Below are positions 7,521 through 14,262 of a stretch of 15,995 bases of DNA, piece after piece; position 1 is the stretch's first letter, and each line of letters opens with the position of its first letter. Under the pieces are notes generated by a model, which saw only the letters and a program-made list of their open reading frames with translations, ran no database searches and was not told the origin of the DNA. The position numbers were made by a program, and so were the translations under genes. Source of the stretch: Verrucomicrobiota bacterium (lineage in GTDB: Bacteria > Verrucomicrobiota > Verrucomicrobiae > Chthoniobacterales > UBA10450). Location of the stretch: positions 1,608 to 17,602 of the forward strand of contig QHOZ01000125.1 of the NCBI GenBank assembly GCA_003219495.1, in the 5' to 3' direction.

Positions 7521-7859
7521 ATGAACCGCATTATCGATCTCATCGAAAAAGAGCAGCTAAAAGACGACGCTAAATTCAAAGTTGGCGACAGCGTGCGCGT
7601 GCATACGCGCGTCGTCGAAGGAGATAAGGAACGAATCCAGATCTTCGCGGGAATCGTGATCGGTCGCAAAGGTCGCGGCTTGAATGCGACATTCACTGTT
7701 CGTCGCATTTCTTACGGCGAAGGTGTCGAGCGCGTTTTCCCGACAAACTCGCCGCGCATCGCGAAGATCGAGATCGAAACGCCGGGAAAAGCCCGCCGCG
7801 CGAAACTCAATTATCTTCGCCAGCGCAAAGGCAAGGAAGCGACCAGTGTTCGCGAGTGA
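7521..7859 (+). CDS. rplS: 50S ribosomal protein bL19
   Basis: bL19 lies at the 30S-50S interface. The 112-residue product has the family pattern: [11 protein letters not shown] at the N-terminus, [56 protein letters not shown] and [16 protein letters not shown] at the C-terminus. The length is close to the usual 115. I choose the ATG at 7521 because it gives the normal MNRII start; the frame extends back to 7485 through a cysteine-rich peptide not expected of bL19. It heads rplS-rnhB-yraN, a common bacterial arrangement, and diverges from the broken autotransporter gene across a 103-base gap. Confidence 0.97.
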   Translation: MNRIIDLIEKEQLKDDAKFKVGDSVRVHTRVVEGDKERIQIFAGIVIGRKGRGLNATFTVRRISYGEGVERVFPTNSPRIAKIEIETPGKARRAKLNYLRQRKGKEATSVRE

Positions 7860-7864
7860 AAATT

Positions 7865-7895
7865 AACTGAATCGCATTTCAGCGTTTCAGTTTTT
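7865..7895 (+). terminator. Weak stem-loop with T-run between rplS and rnhB
   Basis: AACTGAA (7865-7871) can pair with TTCAGTT (7886-7892) around a 14-base loop, followed by three more Ts. The spacer also carries TTTCAG three times (7877-7897), so other pairings are possible. It may attenuate transcription after rplS, letting it exceed rnhB, but the stem is AU-rich and weak. Confidence 0.22.
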
Positions 7896-7919
7896 CAGAT
7901 TTTCTGTATTTTCGCGCCG

Positions 7920-8561
7920 ATGGCGTATCGGCGCTGCGGATTTCGTTACGAAAGGAAATTACGCGCCACTGGCGTCGTTCGGATCGCCGGAGTCGATGAA
8001 GCAGGGCGCGGCGCGTTAGCCGGGCCAGTCGTCGCCGCAGCGGTTGTGCTGCCGGAAAAATTCAAACATCGAAAGCTCAACGATTCGAAACAGCTTTCGC
8101 CGGAACGTCGCGACGAAATTTACGATCAGCTGGTTTCTAATTGCGACATCGGGTGGGCGGTCGGCATTGTGGATCATCTCGAGATCGATCGGATCAATAT
8201 TTTGCGCGCATCGCATGAAGCAATGCGCATCGCGCTCGGAACGCTCACGATTGCGCCAGAGCACGTGCTCATCGACGGGCTGCCGGTTTTTCCATTCCCT
8301 TTTCCGCAAACCGCAATCGTCGACGGCGACTGTTACAGTTTGACCATCGCAGCCGCGAGCGTGATCGCGAAAGTGACGCGCGACCGGATCATGCGTGACT
8401 TCTGCGCGCAATTTCCGGAATATTGTTTCGACCAGCACAAGGGCTACAGCACCGAACTGCATCTCTCCAGACTCCATGAATTTGGACCCTGTCCGATCCA
8501 TCGCCGCTCTTTCGAGCCGGTGGCGCAACCGCTTCTCGCGCTCGAAGGATTCGTCGCCTGA
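7920..8561 (+). CDS. rnhB: Ribonuclease HII
   Basis: RNase HII cuts RNA in RNA-DNA hybrids and starts removal of single ribonucleotides from DNA. The catalytic acids are visible: Asp26-Glu27 in AGVDEAGRGALAGPVVAAA, Asp119 in VLIDGLP, and Asp137 in VDGDCYSLTIAAASVIAKVT. The conserved LNDSKQLSPERR lies at 53-64 and the C-terminal HKGYSTELH pattern is present. The length of 213 residues is normal. The ATG at 7920 lies 60 bases after the rplS stop. The 3' end overlaps yraN by 86 bases, so the two are almost certainly on one transcript. Confidence 0.96.
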   Translation: MAYRRCGFRYERKLRATGVVRIAGVDEAGRGALAGPVVAAAVVLPEKFKHRKLNDSKQLSPERRDEIYDQLVSNCDIGWAVGIVDHLEIDRINILRASHEAMRIALGTLTIAPEHVLIDGLPVFPFPFPQTAIVDGDCYSLTIAAASVIAKVTRDRIMRDFCAQFPEYCFDQHKGYSTELHLSRLHEFGPCPIHRRSFEPVAQPLLALEGFVA

Positions 8562-8937
8562 ACATCTTCGTCGCGGCCGGCGCGGCGAAAAGCTGGCCTG
8601 CAAATATCTGCGACGTCGCGGTTACAAAATTCTCTACCGCAACTTCAAGGATCGCACGGGCGGCGAAATCGACATCGTTTGCCGCGACGGTGACACGCTC
8701 GTATTCGTGGAAGTAAAGACGCGCGGCGACGAAGAATTTGGCCGGCCGATCGAAGCGGTGGATCGACAAAAGCAATTCCGCATTTCCAAAGGTGGACTCG
8801 CGTGGCTGCGATTGCTCGACAATCCCGACGTCATCTTTCGATTCGATGTCGTGGAGGTCCTCATGCCGCGCGATGCGGATCCGCGTTTCGAGTTAATTCA
8901 AAACGCGTTCGAATTGTCGCAGCCCTACCTTTACTGA
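8476..8937 (+). CDS. yraN: UPF0102 family nuclease-fold protein YraN
   Basis: This is a small protein with a PD-(D/E)xK nuclease-like core whose exact role is unsettled; it is often found beside rnhB. The core starts at RRGEKLACKYLRRRGYKILY and contains GGEIDIVCRDGDTLVFVEVK, giving Glu64, Asp66, Glu79 and Lys81 as the candidate active-site set. RKQF-type helix residues (AVDRQKQFRISKGGLAWL) follow. At 153 residues it is somewhat longer than the usual 120-130, because the ATG at 8476 lies inside rnhB and adds about 30 residues. A frame upstream to 8395 exists but is antisense-like in composition. A later non-ATG start is possible. It converges on rsmE with a three-base gap. Confidence 0.88.
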   Translation: MNLDPVRSIAALSSRWRNRFSRSKDSSPEHLRRGRRGEKLACKYLRRRGYKILYRNFKDRTGGEIDIVCRDGDTLVFVEVKTRGDEEFGRPIEAVDRQKQFRISKGGLAWLRLLDNPDVIFRFDVVEVLMPRDADPRFELIQNAFELSQPYLY

Positions 8938-8940
8938 GCG

Positions 8941-9684
8941 TTACATCAATTCGTAAGAGAGAACGCTCAGGCAATAGATCGACGCGGTTTCTACGCGCAG
9001 AATGATCGGGCCGAGTGTGATCGGCTGACAGCCGTGCGATTTCGCCAGCGCCAGCTCGGCCGGAGTGAAATCCCCTTCGGGTCCGACCATCATCAGAATG
9101 CTTGTCGGACGATCGCGATGTTGCTCTGCGTAATCGCTCAGGACTTTTTTCAGATGAATTGCGTCCGGCTGCAGCGAACCTATCAATCGGAGATCGACCG
9201 CTCCGCTCTGAGAAAAGAAATCTTTCATTTTCTCCGGCGCGCGCACGGTCGGCAGCCAGTTCTGTCCGCATTGCTTGGCCGCTTCGATCGCGACCTGCTG
9301 CCACTTTTCGCGTTTTTGTTGGGCTTCCGTTTTATCAAGATCGACAATCGTGCGCTCTGAAATCAGCGGCGCAATCTCGGCGGCGCCGATCTCGACCGCT
9401 TTTTGCACGATGAGGTCCATGTTTTTCCCTTTTGGAATCGCCTGCCCCAGAGTGATGCGACAGCGCAGTGGCCGCGTTTCGCTCTCCGTTAACTTCCGCA
9501 GCCGGATTTCATCCTTCGCAAGATCGACAATCTCCGCAGTGATCTCCCGGCCTTGGCCGTTGAAAAGAACGGCGCGGTCGCCGCGCTTCATTCGCAAAAC
9601 GTCGCGCGCATGATGGGCTTCGCCGTCGCGCAGGACCAATGCGTCGCGGTTCCAGTTTTCAGGCGCGATGTAAAAGCGATGCAT
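8941..9684 (-). CDS. rsmE: 16S rRNA (uracil-1498-N3)-methyltransferase RsmE
   Basis: RsmE methylates N3 of U1498 in 16S rRNA with S-adenosylmethionine. The N-terminal PUA-like domain starts MHRFYIAPENW and includes EAHHARDVLRMKRGDR. The SPOUT domain shows KGKNMDLIVQKAVEIGAAEI (87-104), EAAKQCGQNWLP (134-145), MMVGPEGDFT (198-207) and the trefoil-knot SAM segment LGPIILRVETAS (224-235). The length of 247 residues is standard. The ATG at 9684 has no clear Shine-Dalgarno. It is the last gene of the minus-strand run, 24 bases after the DUF4190-type gene. Confidence 0.96.
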   Translation of the reverse strand: MHRFYIAPENWNRDALVLRDGEAHHARDVLRMKRGDRAVLFNGQGREITAEIVDLAKDEIRLRKLTESETRPLRCRITLGQAIPKGKNMDLIVQKAVEIGAAEIAPLISERTIVDLDKTEAQQKREKWQQVAIEAAKQCGQNWLPTVRAPEKMKDFFSQSGAVDLRLIGSLQPDAIHLKKVLSDYAEQHRDRPTSILMMVGPEGDFTPAELALAKSHGCQPITLGPIILRVETASIYCLSVLSYELM

Positions 9685-9708
9685 TCAGCGGCTACAATAC
9701 CGAATGCG

Positions 9709-10485
9709 TTATTTTTCGCTGTGAAAACTGCTCGTAACGTCTGCGAGCTCAGCCTTGTTCGCGTCCCAGCGCGATTTCAAAGTCCAGGCGAGGATCTGAT
9801 GAAACGAATCGCCGTCATCGACGGTGGAGTGCAGAAAAGTGAGGACAGAGTCTTTCTGGGTGCCGGTGATTTCATCTTGCAACGCGGGGTGTTCATCAAT
9901 GGTGATCGATACCGGCGTGGTCGCTGACGAGTTCGCCATGTCCTTCGTCATCTGGTCGCGCATCGTTTGATGGCGTTGCTCCAATGTCATGGGGCTATCA
10001 GTCGATTTCGGGTAACTGATCACGATCACGTAGAGTTCTTTGTCTTTGCGCGAGGCTTGCAGCGACGCGCGCTTGTTCAAATCCGTTCGCTGCACCCAAA
10101 AACCCGAAGTGGTAACTTTCAACTTGCCGTCTTCCGAAGTGATCTCCTTTTGCTGCACCGCAAGCTCCTTCAAACGCACGCGCTCGGCACGAATCATATC
10201 GACGAGCATGATCCCGCCGAGCACGCCGAACGGGATTTCGAGATATGCAATGATGAGCGCGGCGATTGCGAAGTTCATCCCGCCAAGCGCTCCGTTTGAC
10301 CGGCGAATGCGGGAACGAGCTTTGTGTCCGCAAATGATCGCGGGAATCGAGGCCAAAAGAAGACAGGAGATCCACGACAAAATCGCGAGCACCAAACTGA
10401 CAATTGCGAGCGGATCGGTACGAGCCGCCGGTGGAGAGGGAGCGGGCTGCTGAGGCAGCGGCGGAGAAGGTGGTTCGTCGGCCAT
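9709..10485 (-). CDS. DUF4190-type membrane protein with an exported soluble domain
   Basis: The 258-residue protein begins with a proline-rich 20-residue leader, then two membrane helices at about 24-50 (PLAIVSLVLAILSWISCLLL) and 69-95 (GGMNFAIAALIIAYLEIPFG), separated by GHKARSRIRRS. This matches the DUF4190 pattern, in which such small two-helix modules stand alone or anchor other domains. Residues 100-258 form a soluble alpha/beta region with LKVTTSGFWVQRTDL, KELYVIVISYP, ITIDEHPALQDEIT and a final ILAWTLKSRWDANKAELADV. That C-terminal part looks like small stress or lipid-binding folds of the DcrB/PsbP kind, but this is an impression, not an identification. It lies 70 bases downstream of dnaJ and 24 upstream of rsmE. 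Confidence 0.72.
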   Translation of the reverse strand: MADEPPSPPLPQQPAPSPPAARTDPLAIVSLVLAILSWISCLLLASIPAIICGHKARSRIRRSNGALGGMNFAIAALIIAYLEIPFGVLGGIMLVDMIRAERVRLKELAVQQKEITSEDGKLKVTTSGFWVQRTDLNKRASLQASRKDKELYVIVISYPKSTDSPMTLEQRHQTMRDQMTKDMANSSATTPVSITIDEHPALQDEITGTQKDSVLTFLHSTVDDGDSFHQILAWTLKSRWDANKAELADVTSSFHSEK

Positions 10486-10555
10486 TGCGCCGTTTTAGGC
10501 AGGGCGCGCGGAAAATTGCAAGCTGCTGCGCGAAGATGAATTGCGCCCGATCGGC

Positions 10556-11698
10556 CTAACGAAAGAATTCTTTCGCGCGTTCGAAGAAAGATTTGTGAAT
10601 CGGACTGTTTTCTTCGCCGCAGAGCGCAGAGAATTCCTGCAGCTTCGCGCGCTGCTCCGCGTTCAATCTGGTCGGCACTTCAACCATCACCCGCACTAGG
10701 AGATCGCCGCGCTCACGTCCATTCACGTGCACGATGCCTTTCCCACGGAGCTTAAAGACCTGCGCGCTTTGCGTTCCCGCCGGAATTTTCACATTGGCTT
10801 TGCCTTCCAAGGTTGGAACGGGAACTTCGCCGCCGAGCGTCGCGACCGTGAACGCGATCGGCACTTCGCAGTATAGATTGTCCTCATCCCGCTGAAATAT
10901 TTCGTGTTCCTTGACGTGAACGACGACGTAAAGATCGCCCTGCGGTCCACCGCGAATCCCGACCTCGCCATTGCGCGGCGAGCGCAACCGCGAGCCATTG
11001 GCAATTCCCGCCGGAATTTTTAATTTAATCCGGGTGGCTTTTTCGACACGACCTTCGCCTTCGCAATTGCGGCACGGTTTCTCCACGATCTGGCCAACGC
11101 CGCGACAACGCGGGCACGTTTGCGAAACTTGGAAAAATCCGCGCGAGCTGATGACCTGACCGCGCCCGCCGCAAACCGGACAATTGATCGTGCGCGATCC
11201 GGGCTCCGCTCCGCTGCCGTTGCATTTTTCACAGAGATCGAGTTTCCGAACTTCAATTTCCTTTTCCGACCCAAAGGCCGCCTCTTCGAGGGTGATCTGC
11301 ATGTCGTAACGCAAATCCGCGCCACGTTGTCGATCTTCAGCGCGACCGCCCATTCCTCCGAAGAAGGTTTCGAAGATTCCGCCTGCGACTCCGCCGGCGC
11401 CGCCGAAAACTTCGCGGAAAATATCGAATGGATCGTGGAAGCCGCCGCGGAATCCCCCGCCCTGCTCGAATGCAGCGTGACCAAAACGATCGTAAGCGGC
11501 GCGTTTGTCGCCATCCATCAACACGTCGTAGGCTTCGCCGAGCTCTTTAAATTTTTCCTCGGAGTGCGGATCGTCCGGATTTTTGTCGGGATGAAACTTG
11601 ACCGCGAGCTTGCGATAAGCGCGCTTCACTTCGTCGGTTGAAGCGCCACGAGCGACGCCCAGCACTTCGTAGTAATCGCGTTTCTTCGTCGTCGCCAT
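10556..11698 (-). CDS. dnaJ: Chaperone DnaJ (Hsp40), type I
   Basis: DnaJ delivers unfolded proteins to DnaK and stimulates its ATPase. The J domain (7-75) has the HPD motif at 36-38. A Gly/Phe-rich region covers about 78-118 ([15 protein letters not shown]). The zinc region has four CxxCxGxG-type pairs: Cys156/159, 173/176, 195/198 and 209/212. The C-terminal beta domains follow ([16 protein letters not shown] to [19 protein letters not shown]). The length of 380 residues is typical of a full-length type I protein. It follows grpE by 21 bases; no dnaK lies in the window. No CIRCE-type operator was seen upstream. Confidence 0.97.
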   Translation of the reverse strand: MATTKKRDYYEVLGVARGASTDEVKRAYRKLAVKFHPDKNPDDPHSEEKFKELGEAYDVLMDGDKRAAYDRFGHAAFEQGGGFRGGFHDPFDIFREVFGGAGGVAGGIFETFFGGMGGRAEDRQRGADLRYDMQITLEEAAFGSEKEIEVRKLDLCEKCNGSGAEPGSRTINCPVCGGRGQVISSRGFFQVSQTCPRCRGVGQIVEKPCRNCEGEGRVEKATRIKLKIPAGIANGSRLRSPRNGEVGIRGGPQGDLYVVVHVKEHEIFQRDEDNLYCEVPIAFTVATLGGEVPVPTLEGKANVKIPAGTQSAQVFKLRGKGIVHVNGRERGDLLVRVMVEVPTRLNAEQRAKLQEFSALCGEENSPIHKSFFERAKEFFR

Positions 11699-11719
11699 CG
11701 TGAGGAACGATCAGAGCAG

Positions 11720-12307
11720 TTATTTTGCCGGGCCGCTGGAAACAACAACCGTGGAAGGCCGCAACAGCCGGTCTTTGATTTTGTAACCGCGCCGCGTCTG
11801 CCGGGTCACGGTTTCTTCCGGATATTCATCGCTCGGCTCATGCGCGATCGCTTCGTGCAAATGCGGGTCGAATTTTTGTCCGACCGCGTCAATCGGTTGG
11901 ACACCATTCTCGCTAAGCAAGTCCTGAAGCTGTTTCAGAACGAGATTCATGCCGGAAAAAATCGGCGATTCCTCGCTCTGACCGCGCGCCGCTTCCAGCC
12001 CAAGCTCGAAGTTGTCGACAATTGAAACGAGTTTCTCGAGAAGATTTTTGTTCGCGTACTTGATGGCGTCCTCTTTTTCGCGCCCGCTCCGCTTTTTGTA
12101 ATTCTCGAAATCAGCCTGGCTCCGCATCGCGAGATCGCGAAAGCGATCCAGGTCCGCCTGCAAAGTTGCGATTGCATCGTCGCTGCTGTCCGGGTCCGCG
12201 TTCGCAGCCGCCGATCTTTTCTTCTCTTCTGTAGGGGAAGCCGTTGGCTTCCCTGAGACGCTGACAGCGTCTCCTACAGCTGATTCTGTTACCGGAACTT
12301 TTTTCAT
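11720..12307 (-). CDS. grpE: Nucleotide exchange factor GrpE
   Basis: GrpE releases ADP from DnaK so that the chaperone cycle can turn over. After a disordered N-terminal tail, residues 45-100 form the long coiled coil (LQADLDRFRDLAMRSQADFE, NYKKRSGREKEDAIKYA). It continues through LLEKLVSIVDNFELGLEAA and the head domain with GVQPIDAVGQKFDPHLHEAI and RRGYKIKDRLLRPSTVVV. The length of 195 residues is normal. The ATG at 12307 overlaps the phosphatase stop as ATGA, which suggests coupled translation. Oddly, residues 10-27 (AVGDAVSVSGKPTASPTE) are encoded by a 51-base palindromic element, placed where the protein tolerates extra sequence. Confidence 0.96.
   Translation of the reverse strand: MKKVPVTESAVGDAVSVSGKPTASPTEEKKRSAAANADPDSSDDAIATLQADLDRFRDLAMRSQADFENYKKRSGREKEDAIKYANKNLLEKLVSIVDNFELGLEAARGQSEESPIFSGMNLVLKQLQDLLSENGVQPIDAVGQKFDPHLHEAIAHEPSDEYPEETVTRQTRRGYKIKDRLLRPSTVVVSSGPAK
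12229..12279. repeat. 51-bp three-stem palindromic element inside grpE
   Basis: The outer arms CTGTAG (12229-12234) and CTACAG (12274-12279) enclose two perfect inner hairpins. One is GGGAAGCC/GGCTTCCC (12235-12242 with 12246-12253, loop GTT). The other is GAGACGCT/AGCGTCTC (12255-12262 with 12266-12273, loop GAC). Almost every base is paired, giving a cloverleaf-like shape in DNA or RNA. The length is exactly 17 codons and the grpE frame passes through without a stop. Such density of perfect stems is not expected from coding constraint, so I read it as an inserted REP/MITE-like element. Confidence 0.85.
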
Positions 12308-13362
12308 GTCTTTCGAATCACAATCAAAGTGATGTCGTCGTTCTGCGGGGTCGAGCCGACGAAGTTGCGCAAATCATCGATCAACCTGGTGACGATTGTT
12401 TGCGCCGCTTCTTTGGCCGCGGATTGAATCGAGGCGAGCATTCGTTCCAACCCAAATTCGTTCCCTTCGTTATCGAGCGCTTCGGTGATTCCATCCGTGT
12501 AAAGCAAGATGAAATCGTCGCGCTCGAGCCCCACGGCGACGTCAGTTGTTAACCTGTCGAACACGTCTCCGCTGTCAATGCCGACGACCATCCCGGGCGT
12601 CTTCAACGGCTTAATCGCGCCCGTTTTTGCTGTGAAAAGCAGCGGCGCATCATGACCAGCGCGCGCGAGTGTGACGGCGCCGGTGGTGTGATCGAGAACG
12701 AGATAGGCCGCACTAATGAACATGTCTTCCTTAATGTCGGGATAGAGTTGGCGGTTCACCTTTTGCAGAACATCGCCCGGCGACGGATTCCCGATCGCCT
12801 GACTGCGCAACACGCTCCGGCAAATCGCCATGATGAGCGATGCGGGCACGCCTTTTCCGGAAACATCCGCAATCGCGACGCCGAGCCGCTGATCGTCGAT
12901 CTTAATGTAATCGAAGTAATCGCCGCTGACGTGACGCGCCGGAACGTTCAATCCGGCCAGTTCGAAGCCGTTGACGTCGGGCGCCTCGGCCGGGAGCAGA
13001 ATTCGTTGAATGTCGCGCGCGATCTGCAAATCGTGATCGAGCCGTTTCTTTTCGTTCGCTTCGGAATAGATGATCGCGTTGTAAAGCGCGAAGGCGGATT
13101 GCTCGGCGATCGATTTGAAAACGACAAAATCGTTTTGCGAGAACGGTGAACCGAGACGGCTATTCGCGAGCGCGAGGACTCCCATGTTCTGCTTTGCATA
13201 CAGGAGCGGCGCGAACATGACCGAGCTCGCGCCGAAAGAGCTGTCGCGCAAGTTCGCAAGCTCCGGCACTTCCGAAAACTCATTGATGCAAGAAGGCGCG
13301 CCACTTTGCCAAACCCGACCGAGCAAACCCTGGTCGCGATCGATCGTGTGCTGCCGCAGAGC
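12304..13362 (-). CDS. C-terminal piece of the phosphatase: rest of GAF, coiled coil, SpoIIE/PP2C domain
   Basis: This is the main readable part of the frameshifted phosphatase. It starts within GAF sequence (ALRQHTIDRDQGLLGRVWQS) and keeps the whole SpoIIE catalytic domain, ending four bases into the grpE start. No good start codon with a ribosome-binding site lies near its 5' end, which argues that it was once continuous with the upstream piece and does not stand as an independent gene. Confidence 0.6.
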   Translation of the reverse strand, partial: ALRQHTIDRDQGLLGRVWQSGAPSCINEFSEVPELANLRDSSFGASSVMFAPLLYAKQNMGVLALANSRLGSPFSQNDFVVFKSIAEQSAFALYNAIIYSEANEKKRLDHDLQIARDIQRILLPAEAPDVNGFELAGLNVPARHVSGDYFDYIKIDDQRLGVAIADVSGKGVPASLIMAICRSVLRSQAIGNPSPGDVLQKVNRQLYPDIKEDMFISAAYLVLDHTTGAVTLARAGHDAPLLFTAKTGAIKPLKTPGMVVGIDSGDVFDRLTTDVAVGLERDDFILLYTDGITEALDNEGNEFGLERMLASIQSAAKEAAQTIVTRLIDDLRNFVGSTPQNDDITLIVIRKT

Positions 13363-13703
13363 GCCGGCACATCGACCAGCGGCGGACAACCTTTCGAAAG
13401 GTAGGCCGGCGAAAGTTTGTTCCCCGTTCGATCGGTCAGATAAAGCGCGCCACCCTGCGCATCGAGAACGCGATTCGCGCCTTCAACAATCAAGCGATGC
13501 AGATTCGCCGGACGAATTGTTTCGCTGAAGGCTTCGCCGAGACCGTGAAGAAAATCGAATACCAGCGTCTCCTCGACCTGGATCTCTTCCTGTGAGCGTT
13601 CCAGCCGCCGAATGCTGCTGCGTTGGCGAAGCAGAGTGTAAATCCAGCCTACGAAACAGGCGACGAGGAGCCAGAAGAGAACCGTTGGCGAAAGATTGGC
13701 CAA
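13362..13703 (-). CDS. N-terminal piece of the phosphatase: membrane helix, coiled coil, start of GAF
   Basis: TTG start at 13703; hydrophobic helix VLFWLLVACFVGWIYTLL at residues 8-25; then RQRSSIRRLERSQEEIQVEE and a GAF opening (RLIVEGANRVLDAQGGALYL). The reading frame continues open to 12948, but beyond 13362 it is serine- and arginine-rich nonsense. Only the portion listed here has protein-like sequence. Confidence 0.55.
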
Positions 13704-14219
13704 TTACTTCCCCGCTGTCGTTTGATGGAGGTCCTGCTTTAAGTAATCGAGAACGTCTTTGAATCGGGAGAGATTTTCCGGCGCAGCCTGACAGAGAGCT
13801 TCATGCGCTTGTAACATCGTCTCGGTGCGCTCTCGTTTCTCACTGTTCGCGCCGTCGCGCGCGTTCTCATTCACCGCCTCGCATTCCGGTGCAGCAGCCG
13901 CGCCATTGGATCGAATATCGAAAATCTGATCGAGCCCGAGTCCGCAAAGAAGTTCGCGGCTACGTTCGCCGGCATGGACGACATGAAAATGGCCTTGTCC
14001 TAATTCTCGCAATCGCAGCGCGACCGCGGCCATCGTTCCCATGAAAGTGGAATCCATCATCGGGCAATGCTCCAAGTCGATAACAAACTCGCGGTAACCG
14101 CGGTTGACCATTTCTTGCGCGAATTCTTTCAGGCTCCCGCTGTTGAGGAAGTTCCCTTTGCCTTCCACCCGCACCCAAACCGCAGGGCCGTTCACGCCGA
14201 CTAATATCGATGACTGCAC
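13704..14219 (-). CDS. STAS-domain anti-sigma factor antagonist (SpoIIAA/RsbV-like) with C-terminal extension
   Basis: Residues 1-110 form a STAS domain, the module that sequesters an anti-sigma kinase when unphosphorylated. Ser57 in MMDSTFMGTMAAV is at the usual phosphorylation position; the strands VWVRVEGKGNFLN and EFVIDLEHCP precede it and HFHVVHAGERSRELLCGLGL follows. Residues 112-171 are an extra tail: a charged linker, then a helix (ETMLQAHEALCQ, LSRFKDVLDYLKQDLHQ) not part of the canonical domain. The start is GTG at 14219, the first plausible start of the frame; the next Met is residue 37, within the domain. A strong promoter lies only 13 bases upstream, so the leader is very short. 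The RsbU-type phosphatase begins directly after its TAA stop and is its likely regulator. Confidence 0.88.
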   Translation of the reverse strand: MQSSILVGVNGPAVWVRVEGKGNFLNSGSLKEFAQEMVNRGYREFVIDLEHCPMMDSTFMGTMAAVALRLRELGQGHFHVVHAGERSRELLCGLGLDQIFDIRSNGAAAAPECEAVNENARDGANSEKRERTETMLQAHEALCQAAPENLSRFKDVLDYLKQDLHQTTAGK

Positions 14220-14232
14220 AGCTGAGTATTTA

Positions 14233-14262
14233 AGAATACAAGATCGACAGCGACACTGTCAA
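14233..14262 (-). promoter_or_regulatory. Sigma70-like promoter of the STAS-phosphatase-grpE-dnaJ run
   Basis: On the minus strand a perfect -35 TTGACA (14257-14262) is followed after 18 bases by a -10 TATTCT (14233-14238, four of six matches). Transcription would start about seven bases before the GTG at 14219, so the mRNA would be nearly leaderless, which fits the absence of a Shine-Dalgarno. An inverted repeat overlaps the -35 box. Confidence 0.6.

Larger units (their letters stand above)
12304..13703 (-). pseudogene. Membrane-anchored GAF-SpoIIE (RsbU-type) serine phosphatase, frameshifted
   Basis: RsbU-type PP2C phosphatases dephosphorylate STAS anti-sigma antagonists and so switch on stress or developmental sigma factors. 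In order: a membrane helix (residues 6-25), a coiled coil (30-45), a GAF sensor domain split between two frames, a second coiled coil (NEKKRLDHDLQIARDIQRIL) and the SpoIIE domain. The latter shows GDYFDYIKIDD, GVAIADVSGKGVPASLIMA, LLYTDGITEALD and NDDITLIVIRKT, the expected metal-binding motifs. Frame one reads correctly to Ala114 (about 13362), frame two from there on; the GAF core also looks short at that point. The start is TTG at 13703, right after the STAS stop, with GGGGA five bases upstream. It is either a real indel or an assembly error; the rest looks well conserved. Confidence 0.75.

Noticed and set aside
10560..10575. 16-base perfect palindrome CGAAAGAATTCTTTCG at the end of dnaJ
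   Set aside because: It encodes the last codons (K-E-F-F-R), would leave a stem of only six pairs, and has no T-run, so I do not call it a terminator.
11699..12320. HrcA/CIRCE heat-shock operator upstream of grpE or dnaJ
   Set aside because: No TTAGCACTC-N9-GAGTGCTAA-like pair was found; the palindrome in grpE is a different structure.
13350..13375. Programmed ribosomal frameshift in the phosphatase
   Set aside because: No slippery heptamer or following pseudoknot-like stem is evident at the junction; an indel is simpler.
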